A stretch of 64,000 nt of DNA, taken from an uncultured Clostridia bacterium (GTDB taxonomy: Bacteria > Bacillota > Clostridia > Oscillospirales > CAG-272). The position numbers and the translations under genes are program-made. Shown here in pieces: positions 36,284 to 45,224 of this stretch (its first letter is position 1; every line of letters starts with the position of its first letter). Under the pieces are notes generated by a model, which was given only the letters and a program-made list of their open reading frames with translations, was not told the DNA's origin and ran no database searches. Location: the NCBI GenBank assembly GCA_944392615.1, contig CALXXF010000007.1, positions 1 through 64,000 of the forward strand, in the 5' to 3' direction.

Positions 36284-37222
36284 ATGGACAGGATCGTTGA
36301 CGTAAGCTATGATTTTGCCGACGACAGAGCGGTGAAGGAATTTGTTGATTCGTGCGAAAGCTCATTTTTGTCACAGGTGGACCGATGTGCCGATAAAATA
36401 GTAGCCTCCGGAGGACTTCGCTTTGTCGCTCTCAGCGGACCGAGCTGCTCCGGCAAGACCACCGCCACCGCGCGTATCAACGCCGAATTTGCAAGAAGAA
36501 AAATAAAAGCCAAGACCATATCGATAGATGATTTTTATCTTGACAGAAAGACGCTTGAAAAACGCGCGCTCGCAACCGGCGGCAGTATCGATTTTGATTC
36601 GCCTTCCACGATTTATTTTGAGTATCTGGCAAAGTGTATAGACGGAATAAAGTGCGGAAGGAAGGTAATGCTTCCTCATTATAATTTTACAAAGGGCAGC
36701 TGCGACGGATTTGAGGAGTACGATCCCTCAAGTGACAGATTTTTTATATTTGAGGGCATACAGGCGGTATATCCTGAGTTCACCGGTCTGTTTTCTGACG
36801 AAAAGCTCTTTTCTGTCTATATAAGACCTTCAAGCTCAATCAGAGCCGGCGGAGAGCTTTTTGAAAGTCATGAGATCCGTTTTGCGCGAAGGCTCGTGCG
36901 GGATTATAAATATCGCAATGCGTCGCCGGGCTACACGTTCAAGCTCTGGTCGGGTGTGCGCGAGAACGAAAAAAAATATATAATACCGTACGAAGGCGAT
37001 GTGGACGTGAGTATTGACTCTACCATGCTTTACGAGCCGGCGATAATAAAGAAGCAGTATATAAGCTGTCTTAAGGAGATATCTTTTGAAGAGGAATACT
37101 ACAAAGACGCTCAAAGGCTGATTGAGGAATACAGGCATATACCATCGATATCGGAGGATTTTGTACCTTCTGATTCGATTTTCAGGGAATTTATAGGCTA
37201 CAGAAAAAGCAAGGACGAATGA
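36284..37222 (+). CDS. Uridine-kinase-like P-loop protein
   Basis: The 312-residue protein has a Walker A motif GPSCSGKTT (about 52-60), a DDFY segment (about 83-86) and a LPHYNF segment (about 128-133), the pattern of uridine kinase/phosphoribulokinase proteins. Length and C-terminal extension resemble clostridial uridine-kinase-like proteins rather than canonical Udk of about 210 residues, so the substrate is unsure. ATG 36284 follows GGGAG by 7 bases; the TTG at 36233 has no such site. The next gene starts one base after its stop, so the two form an operon with hemZ. Confidence 0.8.
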   Translation: MDRIVDVSYDFADDRAVKEFVDSCESSFLSQVDRCADKIVASGGLRFVALSGPSCSGKTTATARINAEFARRKIKAKTISIDDFYLDRKTLEKRALATGGSIDFDSPSTIYFEYLAKCIDGIKCGRKVMLPHYNFTKGSCDGFEEYDPSSDRFFIFEGIQAVYPEFTGLFSDEKLFSVYIRPSSSIRAGGELFESHEIRFARRLVRDYKYRNASPGYTFKLWSGVRENEKKYIIPYEGDVDVSIDSTMLYEPAIIKKQYISCLKEISFEEEYYKDAQRLIEEYRHIPSISEDFVPSDSIFREFIGYRKSKDE

Positions 37223-37223
37223 C

Positions 37224-38531
37224 ATGGGTATACTCTTCAAGAATTGCAGACTGATAGAGGCGGACGCGCAAAATAGCAGTCCGGGAGATATTGAGGCAGG
37301 CGGAATGTTTGTCGCCACCGATGGCAAAAAGATATCATACGTCGGAGCCTTCAGACCCGACGGAAATTTTGAACGCGAGATCGATTGCCGCGGCAACCTC
37401 CTCACAAGCGGTTTTTACAACCTGCATTGCCATGCCGCCATGACGATGTTCAGAGGATACGGCGAGAATCTTCCTCTTGACGAATGGCTTAATACGAGAA
37501 TATTTCCGGCAGAGGAAAGGCTTGACGCCGAAAAAGTAAAATATGCCTCATACATGGCAATAGCCGAAATGATACAGAACGGAATAGTTTCATTTTCAGA
37601 CAGCTATTTTTTCTGTGAGAGCACGGCTGAGGCGGTCATATCCTCCGGCATCAAGGCAAATCTCTCGCGCGGGATGTCGTCGTTTGACGAAGGGGCGCGC
37701 GCAAATGCCGGCGACCGCAGATTTTCCGAGTTTCTGAATCTCTACAACGAGTATGACGGCGAGGCGGACGGGCGCCTGAAGGTCGATATGTGTATTCATT
37801 CTGAATACACAAATGTCGAAAGCTATATAAGGGATCTTGCAGACTTTTCCGCACGCAACGGGCTTATAATACAGGTGCATATGTCCGAGACAAAGAAAGA
37901 GCATACAGAATGCATGAAGCGGCGTAACGGGCGCACTCCCGCTGCATTTCTCAGGGACTGCGGCGTGTTTGAAAGCATGGCACTCTGCGCACACTGCGTG
38001 TGGGTCACCGATGACGACATGGAAATAATGGCTCAAAATGGTGCTTTTGCCATTCACAATCCGTGCAGTAATCTCAAGCTCGGCTCGGGCATAATGCCCC
38101 TTCATAAATTTGTTGAACGGAAAATACCTGTGGCAATAGGAACTGACGGAGCCTCGTCAAACAATTCACTTGACATCCTTCGGGAGATGTACACAGCGTC
38201 GCTTCTTTCAAAGGGAATTACCGGAAATGCAATGGCTGCCCCGCCGGGATTTTGTATAGAGATGGCGACTGTAAACGGCGCCGCGGCTCAGAGGCGTGAA
38301 AAGCACGGCAGAATAAAAGAGGGCTATGCAGCCGATATCATATTGGTAGATCTTGACACGCCCGGAAATATTCCCTGCTACGATCCGGAATATGCGCTTT
38401 TATACAGCGCGCACGCGTCAGATGTCATGCTGACCATGGCAGACGGAGTTGTGCTTTATGAAAACAAAGAGTTTAAAACCATAGATATAGAAAAGGTAAA
38501 GGACGGCTTCAGACGGGTCTGCGATTATTGA
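37224..38531 (+). CDS. Amidohydrolase of the SAH/MTA deaminase (MtaD) type
   Basis: The 435-residue metal-dependent hydrolase shows the family's ligands: HCHAAMTM (about 68-75), HMSETKKEH (about 218-226), HCVW (about 257-260) and GTDGASSNNSLD (about 306-317). These fit 5'-methylthioadenosine/S-adenosylhomocysteine deaminases and related chlorohydrolases. It would deaminate an adenosine-type nucleoside; together with the upstream kinase-like protein this suggests nucleoside salvage, an inference from context. The start overlaps the previous stop by one-base spacing (TGACATG), showing coupling. Confidence 0.88.
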   Translation: MGILFKNCRLIEADAQNSSPGDIEAGGMFVATDGKKISYVGAFRPDGNFEREIDCRGNLLTSGFYNLHCHAAMTMFRGYGENLPLDEWLNTRIFPAEERLDAEKVKYASYMAIAEMIQNGIVSFSDSYFFCESTAEAVISSGIKANLSRGMSSFDEGARANAGDRRFSEFLNLYNEYDGEADGRLKVDMCIHSEYTNVESYIRDLADFSARNGLIIQVHMSETKKEHTECMKRRNGRTPAAFLRDCGVFESMALCAHCVWVTDDDMEIMAQNGAFAIHNPCSNLKLGSGIMPLHKFVERKIPVAIGTDGASSNNSLDILREMYTASLLSKGITGNAMAAPPGFCIEMATVNGAAAQRREKHGRIKEGYAADIILVDLDTPGNIPCYDPEYALLYSAHASDVMLTMADGVVLYENKEFKTIDIEKVKDGFRRVCDY

Positions 38532-38603
38532 TGCCGCCGCCGACCGGGGCGCCTTTGCCCCTTCGTGCCTTCCGCGACGGCAGGTTCGGAAAGGGGTCAT
38601 TCG

Positions 38604-40367
38604 ATGCGTTCCGGTTGCGCTTTAAAAAGCCGTGCTCTGACGGCAGGTGATGAAAAGATCACCTCCTCACGCTCTGTGGGAAAGACACAAAGCCGCCTGT
38701 TTTTCACAGGCGCCGCTCTGCTTGCCCTTTCGGGAGTGATAGTAAAGCTCATAGGCATGCTTTACAAGATACCGCTCACCAATCTTATGGGCGACAGCGG
38801 AATGGGATATTTCAATTCTGCATACACGATATACACTTTTTTTCTCGTCCTGTCAAGCTCAGGACTTCCGTCCGCCGTCTCGCTTGCCGTATCTGAGGCA
38901 AGGGCGAAGGGACTCTACAAAAAAGTGTCGCTCTCGTACAAATATTCTCTTATTATTTTTACCGCAGTGGGAGGAGCAGGAACGCTTGCCATGCTGCTTT
39001 TTCCGCACCAGCTTGCGGCGGCCATAGGAAATGAGGACGCGGCTGTCGCTATTGCGGCGGCAGCACCTACGGTGGTCTGCATGTGCGTGATATCTGCGCT
39101 CAGAGGGTATTTTCAGGGCCATCAGTATATGGCTCCGACAGCTCTTTCACAGATTTCAGAATCGGCGGGAAAGCTCGTTTTCGGAATGGTTCTTGCGCTC
39201 TATTCGAGCGGAAGGGGCAATCCTGTCCATGTCACGGCGGCGTACGCCGTGGCGGGTCTTTCACTTGGTACCTTTGTGACAATGGTCGGGCTCCTCGCGG
39301 TGAAAAAACGGGACGATGTTATAAGATCAAGAAAATGTCGCGGTGAGTGCCTCTCAAGGCGGGGCGCAAAGGGCATAAACAGGTGCAAAAGCCCAGTAAG
39401 CAGCGAGGCTTTGGCAGGATATTCTCAGGAAGACGGCGTATTCTCACCGGCAGACATAGTGTGGGATATACTCAAAACATCTCTTCCTATTATGATAGGC
39501 AGCCTCACCCTTACGCTTGCTTCTTCCTCAGATCTGTTTCTTGTCATGCGGATACTTCAGAAGCTGGGCTTCAGTGCCCAGGAGGCGAACGCCGCATGGG
39601 GCAATTATTCAGCCATGGCGGTTCCGCTGTTCAGCATGCCGTCGGTGCTCACGCTTCCTATTGCAATGTCTGTCTGCCCTGTAATAAGAGCGTGCGTGTC
39701 GTCGGGGCAGGGAGAAAGGGCGCTTTCGTACGTCAAGGGCTCGTTCATGCTCACGGCATACGTAGCTCTGCCCTGCACGTTTGGTCTTGCCGCACTGTCT
39801 CAGCCTATTTTGTCCCTTATTTTCAAAAACAGCGAAAGCGCGTGCACAGCAGCGCCGCTTCTCACACTGTTGTCGGCGTCTGTTTTTCCGCTGGCGCTTC
39901 TGGCACTTACGAACACCGTCCTGCAGGCATACGGCAGGGTGCTTTTCCCGGTTTTTTCAATGTGCACCGGTATAATATTAAAAATATCTCTTTCGCAAAT
40001 GCTTATCGGAACGTTTGGAATGAAAGGGGTGCCGATCGGCACATTCATCTGCTATACGGTTATCTGCTCGCTCAATCTGGCATATCTTTCGAGATTTACC
40101 GGGAAAACAGGCATGATATCTATGACGGCAAAGCCTTTTTGCGCCGCTTTTATATGTGCGGCGGGCTCATACATATGCTATGTGCTTTGTCTTGACAGAC
40201 TCGGAGGCACCGCCGCCTGCCTTACGGCGATTGCCGTCGCCGTCATAATATATTTTCTTGCAATAATACTGACAGGCGGGATAAAATTAGACAGTCAGAT
40301 AAGAAGCATGATTCCGAACCATGCAGCAGAGGCTCTTGAAAGAGCACGCATCATACGTCCGCAGTAG
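38604..40367 (+). CDS. Polysaccharide/lipid flippase of the SpoVB/YabM (MATE-like) type
   Basis: The 587-residue protein has about 14 predicted membrane helices and belongs to the oligosaccharidyl-lipid flippase family (SpoVB, YabM, MurJ relatives). It starts the cluster yabM-mazG-rqcP-yabP-yabQ-divIC as in Bacillus, so YabM-like is the best guess. An N-terminal basic tail of about 35 residues precedes the first helix (FFTGAALLALSGVIVKLIG). A cytoplasmic loop of about 70 residues (about 240-290) is unusually long. ATG 38604 follows GGAAAGGGG; the GTG at 38565 is an alternative start. It may transport cell-wall or spore-cortex precursors. Confidence 0.85.
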   Translation: MRSGCALKSRALTAGDEKITSSRSVGKTQSRLFFTGAALLALSGVIVKLIGMLYKIPLTNLMGDSGMGYFNSAYTIYTFFLVLSSSGLPSAVSLAVSEARAKGLYKKVSLSYKYSLIIFTAVGGAGTLAMLLFPHQLAAAIGNEDAAVAIAAAAPTVVCMCVISALRGYFQGHQYMAPTALSQISESAGKLVFGMVLALYSSGRGNPVHVTAAYAVAGLSLGTFVTMVGLLAVKKRDDVIRSRKCRGECLSRRGAKGINRCKSPVSSEALAGYSQEDGVFSPADIVWDILKTSLPIMIGSLTLTLASSSDLFLVMRILQKLGFSAQEANAAWGNYSAMAVPLFSMPSVLTLPIAMSVCPVIRACVSSGQGERALSYVKGSFMLTAYVALPCTFGLAALSQPILSLIFKNSESACTAAPLLTLLSASVFPLALLALTNTVLQAYGRVLFPVFSMCTGIILKISLSQMLIGTFGMKGVPIGTFICYTVICSLNLAYLSRFTGKTGMISMTAKPFCAAFICAAGSYICYVLCLDRLGGTAACLTAIAVAVIIYFLAIILTGGIKLDSQIRSMIPNHAAEALERARIIRPQ

Positions 40368-40408
40368 CGGCACCACACAACTCAAATACGCCGGAGGGAA
40401 GTATAACT

Positions 40409-41062
40409 ATGAGCATAGAAGAACTTAAAAGCAAGGAAAAATATGATGTCGGGGATCTTGTGGAGATAATGCGCATATTGCGCTCTGAAAACGGATGCCC
40501 GTGGGACAAAGAGCAGACGCATGAGAGCATAAGGAAAAACCTCATTGAGGAGACATACGAGGCTGTGGAAGCAATAGACAGCCACGACATGCCGCTGCTC
40601 AGAGAGGAGCTCGGCGATGTTCTGCTTCAGGTCGTTTTTCACGCGCGCATATCGGAGGAAGAGGGAAGCTTTGATTTTTCGGATGTCGCGGATGAGGTGT
40701 GCAGAAAGCTGATAATACGTCATCCTCATATTTTTTCAGATGTCAAAGCCGATACGGCAGAGCAGGTACTGAAAAACTGGGACAGCATAAAGGCGGCTAC
40801 AAAAAAGCAGAGCGTAGTATCGCAGAAGCTTGATTCAGTCTCAAGAGCGCTTCCGTCGCTAATGCGCGCGCAGAAAATAGCCGGAAAGATCTATTCGGCG
40901 GGCATGTCGCGTTCGGAGGAACAGGCTATAGGAGATATGCTGTTCGACATTTCGGCGTATTGCGCACGGAACGGCATAGACGCCGAAAAGGCGCTTTATG
41001 ACGCATGTGAAAGAAGAATATCAGACGTCGTAGCAGCAGAGAAAAAACAGGCTGAAGAATAA
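40409..41062 (+). CDS. mazG: MazG-type nucleoside triphosphate pyrophosphohydrolase
   Basis: The 217-residue protein has a complete first MazG domain: NGCPWDKEQTH (about 29-39), EETYEAVEAI (about 49-58) and EELGDVLLQVVFH (about 68-80), which hold the metal-binding acidic residues. A second domain is shorter than usual: the region after LKNWDSIKA keeps a helix with EQAIGDMLFDISAY but lacks the normal WxD...EExxE first helix. MazG proteins are typically about 260 residues. It corresponds to the mazG half of YabN in Bacillus. The ribosome site GGAGGG lies close upstream. Role: hydrolysis of abnormal NTPs. Confidence 0.9.
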   Translation: MSIEELKSKEKYDVGDLVEIMRILRSENGCPWDKEQTHESIRKNLIEETYEAVEAIDSHDMPLLREELGDVLLQVVFHARISEEEGSFDFSDVADEVCRKLIIRHPHIFSDVKADTAEQVLKNWDSIKAATKKQSVVSQKLDSVSRALPSLMRAQKIAGKIYSAGMSRSEEQAIGDMLFDISAYCARNGIDAEKALYDACERRISDVVAAEKKQAEE

Positions 41063-41196
41063 ATTTCCGGCAGCTAAGACCGGGCTTTGCTGATATCATA
41101 CACGCCTTATGCGTGCCGTGCATTCGCTTTCCTGCACTATATGCCATTAAAAAAGCGCAGGACTGGTCGTCGCACTTTTGATTGCCGCAGGGAAGC

Positions 41197-41226
41197 GGAC
41201 AGCAAAAGAACGGACAGCAAAGGAAC
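41197..41226. repeat. 15-bp direct repeat, two copies
   Basis: GGACAGCAAARGAAC starts at 41197 and 41212 in the 240-base gap between mazG and the S4-domain gene. The rest of the gap holds nothing recognisable. Confidence 0.8.
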
Positions 41227-41301
41227 GGAAGCAGTATAACCGATTGAAAAGGGTTTTTACTCCGAAATTGCCGGTCACCGGCGGGAAGGATCGATTGCAA
41301 A

Positions 41302-41550
41302 ATGCGTATAGACAAATTTCTGAAGGTCTCGCGGCTGATAAAAAGGCGCACGGTAGCCAACGAAGCGTGCGATTCCTCATTCATAAGTGTGAACGGAAGA
41401 AATGTAAAGGCTTCATACGACGTAAAACCCGGGGATGTCGTGGACATAAAATTCGGACAGCGCACACTCTCGGTAAGGGTCGTTTCTGTTGAAGAACGAG
41501 TTGGAAAAGCCAACGCAGATTCAATGTATGAGGTAATATCACAAAAGTAA
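41302..41550 (+). CDS. rqcP: S4-domain RNA-binding protein, RqcP/YabO type
   Basis: The 82-residue protein is nearly all one S4 RNA-binding domain (MRIDKFLKVSRLIKRRTVANEAC at the N-terminus), like Hsp15 and RqcP. In Firmicutes RqcP works with RqcH in adding alanine tails to stalled nascent chains on the 50S subunit. Context is decisive: it lies between mazG and yabP as yabO does in Bacillus. ATG 41302 follows GGAAGGAT by about 9 bases. A promoter of sigma-E type overlaps its 3' end. Confidence 0.88.
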   Translation: MRIDKFLKVSRLIKRRTVANEACDSSFISVNGRNVKASYDVKPGDVVDIKFGQRTLSVRVVSVEERVGKANADSMYEVISQK

Positions 41551-41576
41551 TACAATATCCACTCGCGGCATATAAT
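41547..41576 (+). promoter_or_regulatory. Candidate sigma-E (mother-cell) promoter of yabP-yabQ
   Basis: A -35-like GTAATACAAT (41547-41556) is followed 12 bases later by CATATAAT (41569-41576), which fits the CATAnnnT -10 element known for sporulation sigma-E. It lies 34 bases before yabP and overlaps the rqcP stop codon. Expression of yabP/yabQ from such a promoter is established for Bacillus and only inferred here. Confidence 0.45.
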
Positions 41577-41609
41577 TTAACGATATGAATTTCATTCGCG
41601 GGGTGGATT

Positions 41610-41879
41610 ATGGAAAACAAGAGTGTTCAGCCGCATAACGTAAGCATCTCGGACAGAAAGAGCATTGCTCTCAGCGGGGTATCTGATGTCATGAATTTTG
41701 ACGAGGGGCAGGTGACACTGTCTACATCGTTGGGAGTGCTCATGATCGAGGGAGCCGGAATGCACATACAGAAGATGAACATATCAAGCGGCGAAATGGT
41801 AATAGACGGAGAAATAAACGGCGTCATGTACATAGACAAGAACGCGCGCAAGCCGGGTCTGTTCTCAAGGCGAAGATGA
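41610..41879 (+). CDS. yabP: Sporulation protein YabP
   Basis: The 89-residue protein is YabP/YqfC-like, required for spore-coat or cortex formation in Bacillus. The beta-rich core (ISLSGVSDVMNFDEGQV type, then GMHIQKMNISSGEMVIDGEI) is characteristic. The ribosome site GGGGTGG is close to ATG. The stop overlaps the yabQ start (ATGA). Presence of yabP and yabQ marks a spore-forming lineage. Confidence 0.9.
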   Translation: MENKSVQPHNVSISDRKSIALSGVSDVMNFDEGQVTLSTSLGVLMIEGAGMHIQKMNISSGEMVIDGEINGVMYIDKNARKPGLFSRRR

Positions 41880-42442
41880 CCCTGTATCTTTCACAGACCG
41901 GGCTGTTGCTCCTCATCACGGTATTTTTTATACTTGGATTTGTACTGGGCGCGGCGTATGATATTCTCAGGCTGATAAAGGGAGCGATCGGTTCAAAAAG
42001 CCGCGCCCGACGCATTGTCGCCGCTGTATTTATAAATCTGTCAGATATTTTGTTCTTTGTTTTCACGGCGGCTGTATTCGCGATTTCATTTTACGCCTGC
42101 AATGACGGAAAGGTTCGTCCGTCGGCATTTATTGCCGGGGCTCTGGGGCTGGCGCTTTACCGGCATACGCTGTCCCGCCCCTTTCAAAAGCTTGTAAGGT
42201 GTATTTTCAATTTAGTTGTGCTTTTGCTGCGTATTATACTGCGGCCTCCGGCTCTTCTGCTCAAAGCCCTATTATCGGCAATTTCGGCGCACATCAGGAA
42301 AAAATCAAGGTGCGCAAGGAGCAAACGCGCCGTGAAGAGACTTCTGAGCGAAGCGGCGACAGGGTTTGAGCACTCTCCGTATTTTGAAAGTCGCATATTT
42401 AAAACAGCTCAGAGTGGCGATTGCCGGAAGAGTAAAATATAA
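41876..42442 (+). CDS. yabQ: Spore cortex protein YabQ
   Basis: The 188-residue membrane protein has three to four hydrophobic segments (starting LYLSQTGLLLLITVFFILGF, then about 60-80 and 95-125) with the pattern LGAAYDILRLI typical of YabQ, and a basic tail. YabQ is needed for spore cortex formation in Bacillus. The ATG overlaps the yabP stop. A divIC gene follows after 73 bases. Confidence 0.85.
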   Translation: MTLYLSQTGLLLLITVFFILGFVLGAAYDILRLIKGAIGSKSRARRIVAAVFINLSDILFFVFTAAVFAISFYACNDGKVRPSAFIAGALGLALYRHTLSRPFQKLVRCIFNLVVLLLRIILRPPALLLKALLSAISAHIRKKSRCARSKRAVKRLLSEAATGFEHSPYFESRIFKTAQSGDCRKSKI

Positions 42443-42515
42443 AAAATAAGACCTGTTCCGTGCCGCGTGACGGTCAGAAGAAAAAACAGCATATCAAAGA
42501 AAGAAGCGGAAAGAT

Positions 42516-42818
42516 ATGATCAAAAGGATACCTTTGAAAAAAACAGTGATACTTGCGGTAGTGCTGCTTCTTGCCGTGTTTGCCGTCGCAACCATTGTGA
42601 GCATTCAATTTGAAATAAACGACATGAAAGAACAAAAAGAGGCTCTGGAGGCTCAAAAAGCTGCTCTTCTCGCCGAAAATGAGAAAATGGAGCACGATAT
42701 AAGCATGCCGGTCGGAGACGAATATATAATAGCCATAATGAGAAAGCTCGGATATCGCTTTCCGGGTGAGGAAAAAATCACTTTTGACTCTGAGCAGACC
42801 GGCGAAGGCGAGCAGTAA
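42516..42818 (+). CDS. divIC: Septum formation initiator, DivIC/FtsB type
   Basis: The 100-residue protein has one membrane helix (about 9-30) followed by a coiled coil (about 33-62) and a short conserved end, YIIAIMRKLGYRFPGE, typical of DivIC. It acts with DivIB and FtsL in septal cell-wall synthesis. The position after yabQ matches Bacillus; the spoIIE gene that usually follows is not present. The ribosome site GAAAG is weak. Confidence 0.88.
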   Translation: MIKRIPLKKTVILAVVLLLAVFAVATIVSIQFEINDMKEQKEALEAQKAALLAENEKMEHDISMPVGDEYIIAIMRKLGYRFPGEEKITFDSEQTGEGEQ

Positions 42819-42984
42819 AAAATGCCGAAGAGCGACGCGCGTGTTATGCGTCGCAAGCACTGATTTTGACGGGATCATTACCCTGAGAAGCCTTTTGCGC
42901 ACGCCGGAGCACTGCAGCGACAGACGCTGAGGCGGGCTGCCGTTTGGCAGGGCGCGTTTGACGATAAAGTGGCATATATTAATA

Positions 42985-43024
42985 AAAGCACACCGCAGGG
43001 ACAGACCTGCGGTGTGCTTTGCTT
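42985..43024. terminator. Bidirectional intrinsic terminator, divIC / GH127
   Basis: A 15-bp stem, AAAGCACACCGCAGG (42985-42999) with CCTGCGGTGTGCTTT (43006-43020), 6-base loop, T-rich on both sides. It separates the convergent divIC and GH127 genes. The 160 bases between divIC and this hairpin hold nothing else. Confidence 0.9.
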
Positions 43025-43086
43025 TTGTCGCAGCAGTATTGATTCTTCCGGACGAAAACGGTGCAGTAAAGACAACGTTCCGTATT

Positions 43087-44940
43087 TTATTTTATCTCAG
43101 CCACCGGCATCTCTGTCATTCTCAGACAGGTAGCCCCGTATGGTATCAGCTCCGCCTCTTCAGCGTCTGAGACCGGAATGTTGCTCTCAGGAAGCAGTGC
43201 GCATCTTCCGTCCGGCATCTTCCAATCTACGTGTACAAGACGCGTTTTTATTCTGAGAGGCGCAGTTTGCGGGCTGAACGGAGTTATTCCTCCTATAACC
43301 TCTGAATGTTCTACGGTGAAATAGTCGTCTGTAAACGCCATGTTCCAGTCTGATTCGGGATATACGTAGTAGTCGCAGTAAGGGAATTTTCTTTCCACGC
43401 CGTTTGATTCATACTCGCGTTTCTTCCAGTTCTCCTTTATGGGAAGCGAGAAGAGGAGCGGTCCTCTGTTGAGGCAGTAGAGTCCTGACGGCCTCTTGGT
43501 GAGCTTTACGTCAAAGCAAAGGTCGAGGATGATTTCTCTTCTTCCGTTCCAGAGCTCATTTATAGACACGATCTTGCCGCCTGCGACCTGTTTTCCGTCA
43601 AGTGTAGCGCTGTCGCATGAAGGTATCCTTATATCAAAAGTGAATTCGACAGGCTCCTGTGTCTCTACTGTGTACACAATGCGGTCTGTAAACGGATACT
43701 GGCCGCCGGTTGTAAAGCTGACGGTCTTTCCGTCTATAACGGTAGTCAGGGCTGAAGGAACAGGCAGAGCTGCAAGCACGCCTCCCCCGCTCTTTTTCAT
43801 GTAGGCGGTCAGCGCGAACTTCGGATATCCCTGTACCATATTAGCGGTACAGCAGCCGTAGTTTGGCTCAAGACCGAATATATGAGCCTCCTCGTCGTTG
43901 GTCCTGAAGACCCTCTTGGGAAGGCGGGAGCATTCAACCTGATTTGTAAGCTGAACATATTGATGGGTCCACATATCGGGACTGAATGTTGCCGGCAGGG
44001 CGTTGAAAGCTTCTCTTTCAAGCATATCCAGCCAGCGGGTGTTTCCTGACACCGAGAAAAGCTGTTCAAATGAGTACATTGCCTCTACAACGCTGCAAAG
44101 CTCGCTGCCCTGTATCGGCGATGTGCCGGACAGGTTTTCATCCCCGGTAAAATGCCCTGTAGCCATGCCGTGCTTCTCGTGCAGATATGCAAGGGCTTCC
44201 GCCGCAAACTTATCCGGGTCCTCTCCGGTTATTCTCGACATGAGCGAGCGAGACTTGAGCATCATGCCGAGATTCACAACGTGAGATATGTAATCCCAGC
44301 TTTTTGTTAGCTCGTCGAGCATGTTCTTTCCGTCGGCATCCTTTTCAAACACCTTCTGCCAGTCAAAGCCCTGTACGTCGAGCTTTTTGGCAAGCAGCAG
44401 AAGCCAGTCCTCTCCGGTCTTTTCGTACATGTAAAATACCGGAATAAGTCCTTCAAACCATCGTGCCGCGCCCCAGTTATGCAGTGTCTGACCGTCAAGA
44501 TGCTGGTTAAACTGACGCAAAGCCCTGTAAAGAGCCTTTTCAGCCTTTTCGTCGCCTGATTCAGCACAATATACAGAGAGAACCTTGAAAAGAAGCAAAG
44601 CCGCCCAAGGATCATATGCGCGTCTTTCGGAAGGAGCGCAGGGACAAAGCCATCCGTCCGGACTGCTGCGGTCTATTATTGCATAAATGTATTTTTCAGC
44701 GCGTTCTTTCATGTCTTCATTGTCGAGAAGGTATGCAAGAGGAATGAATCCGTCAAGCCAGTACGGTACTCTTTCCCACCCGTCGCGCTCCCCTCCTATC
44801 CACATGCTGTCGCGTATGTCGGGCCAGACCTTGTCGAGATTGCCTGCAAGTCCCTCAGCCTCACATGTGAGCTGATCGCGCAGCCAGCCTGACGGTTTCA
44901 GTTCTCCGGCGGTGAAAAACGAATATTGCAAATTTCGCAT
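43087..44940 (-). CDS. GH127-family beta-L-arabinofuranosidase-like glycoside hydrolase
   Basis: The 617-residue protein is close in size to GH127 enzymes (DUF1680), which release beta-L-arabinofuranose from arabinose-rich glycans such as hydroxyproline glycoproteins. The zinc/nucleophile residues are visible: ELC in GSELCSVVE (Glu and Cys ligands, about 283-291) and YGCCTANMVQG (about 363-373), where one of the paired cysteines is the known nucleophile. No signal peptide is evident, so it acts inside the cell on imported sugars. Start ATG 44940 has AAAGGGG 7 bases upstream; TTG 44976 is a longer alternative. A divergent AraC regulator probably controls it. Confidence 0.9.
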   Translation of the reverse strand: MRNLQYSFFTAGELKPSGWLRDQLTCEAEGLAGNLDKVWPDIRDSMWIGGERDGWERVPYWLDGFIPLAYLLDNEDMKERAEKYIYAIIDRSSPDGWLCPCAPSERRAYDPWAALLLFKVLSVYCAESGDEKAEKALYRALRQFNQHLDGQTLHNWGAARWFEGLIPVFYMYEKTGEDWLLLLAKKLDVQGFDWQKVFEKDADGKNMLDELTKSWDYISHVVNLGMMLKSRSLMSRITGEDPDKFAAEALAYLHEKHGMATGHFTGDENLSGTSPIQGSELCSVVEAMYSFEQLFSVSGNTRWLDMLEREAFNALPATFSPDMWTHQYVQLTNQVECSRLPKRVFRTNDEEAHIFGLEPNYGCCTANMVQGYPKFALTAYMKKSGGGVLAALPVPSALTTVIDGKTVSFTTGGQYPFTDRIVYTVETQEPVEFTFDIRIPSCDSATLDGKQVAGGKIVSINELWNGRREIILDLCFDVKLTKRPSGLYCLNRGPLLFSLPIKENWKKREYESNGVERKFPYCDYYVYPESDWNMAFTDDYFTVEHSEVIGGITPFSPQTAPLRIKTRLVHVDWKMPDGRCALLPESNIPVSDAEEAELIPYGATCLRMTEMPVAEIK

Positions 44941-45019
44941 TTTCATTCCCCTTTCTTGTTCTTTTTCATGATCCAAATCAAAATAAAAATATTTATTATT
45001 TCATATTTATTTGCCGAGA

Positions 45020-45049
45020 TTGACAACCGCGTCCCGAAAATGATATAAT
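45020..45049 (+). promoter_or_regulatory. Promoter of the AraC-family gene next to GH127
   Basis: TTGACA (45020-45025), 18 bases, TATAAT (45044-45049). The leader is about 170 bases. Confidence 0.75.
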
Positions 45050-45224
45050 TACTATGTAAAGATGATAGCATAAACAAAACTTCACTTCAATTACAATAAC
45101 CGGGATTTCTATTGCAAAAATCGAACAATATACGATGTTTTCCAATTTGTCAGCATTTTGTCCGGAATACCGGGTACTGAGAAGATACTTGGCTCGGACA
45201 ATGCCGTGAAAGGTATGATAATAA

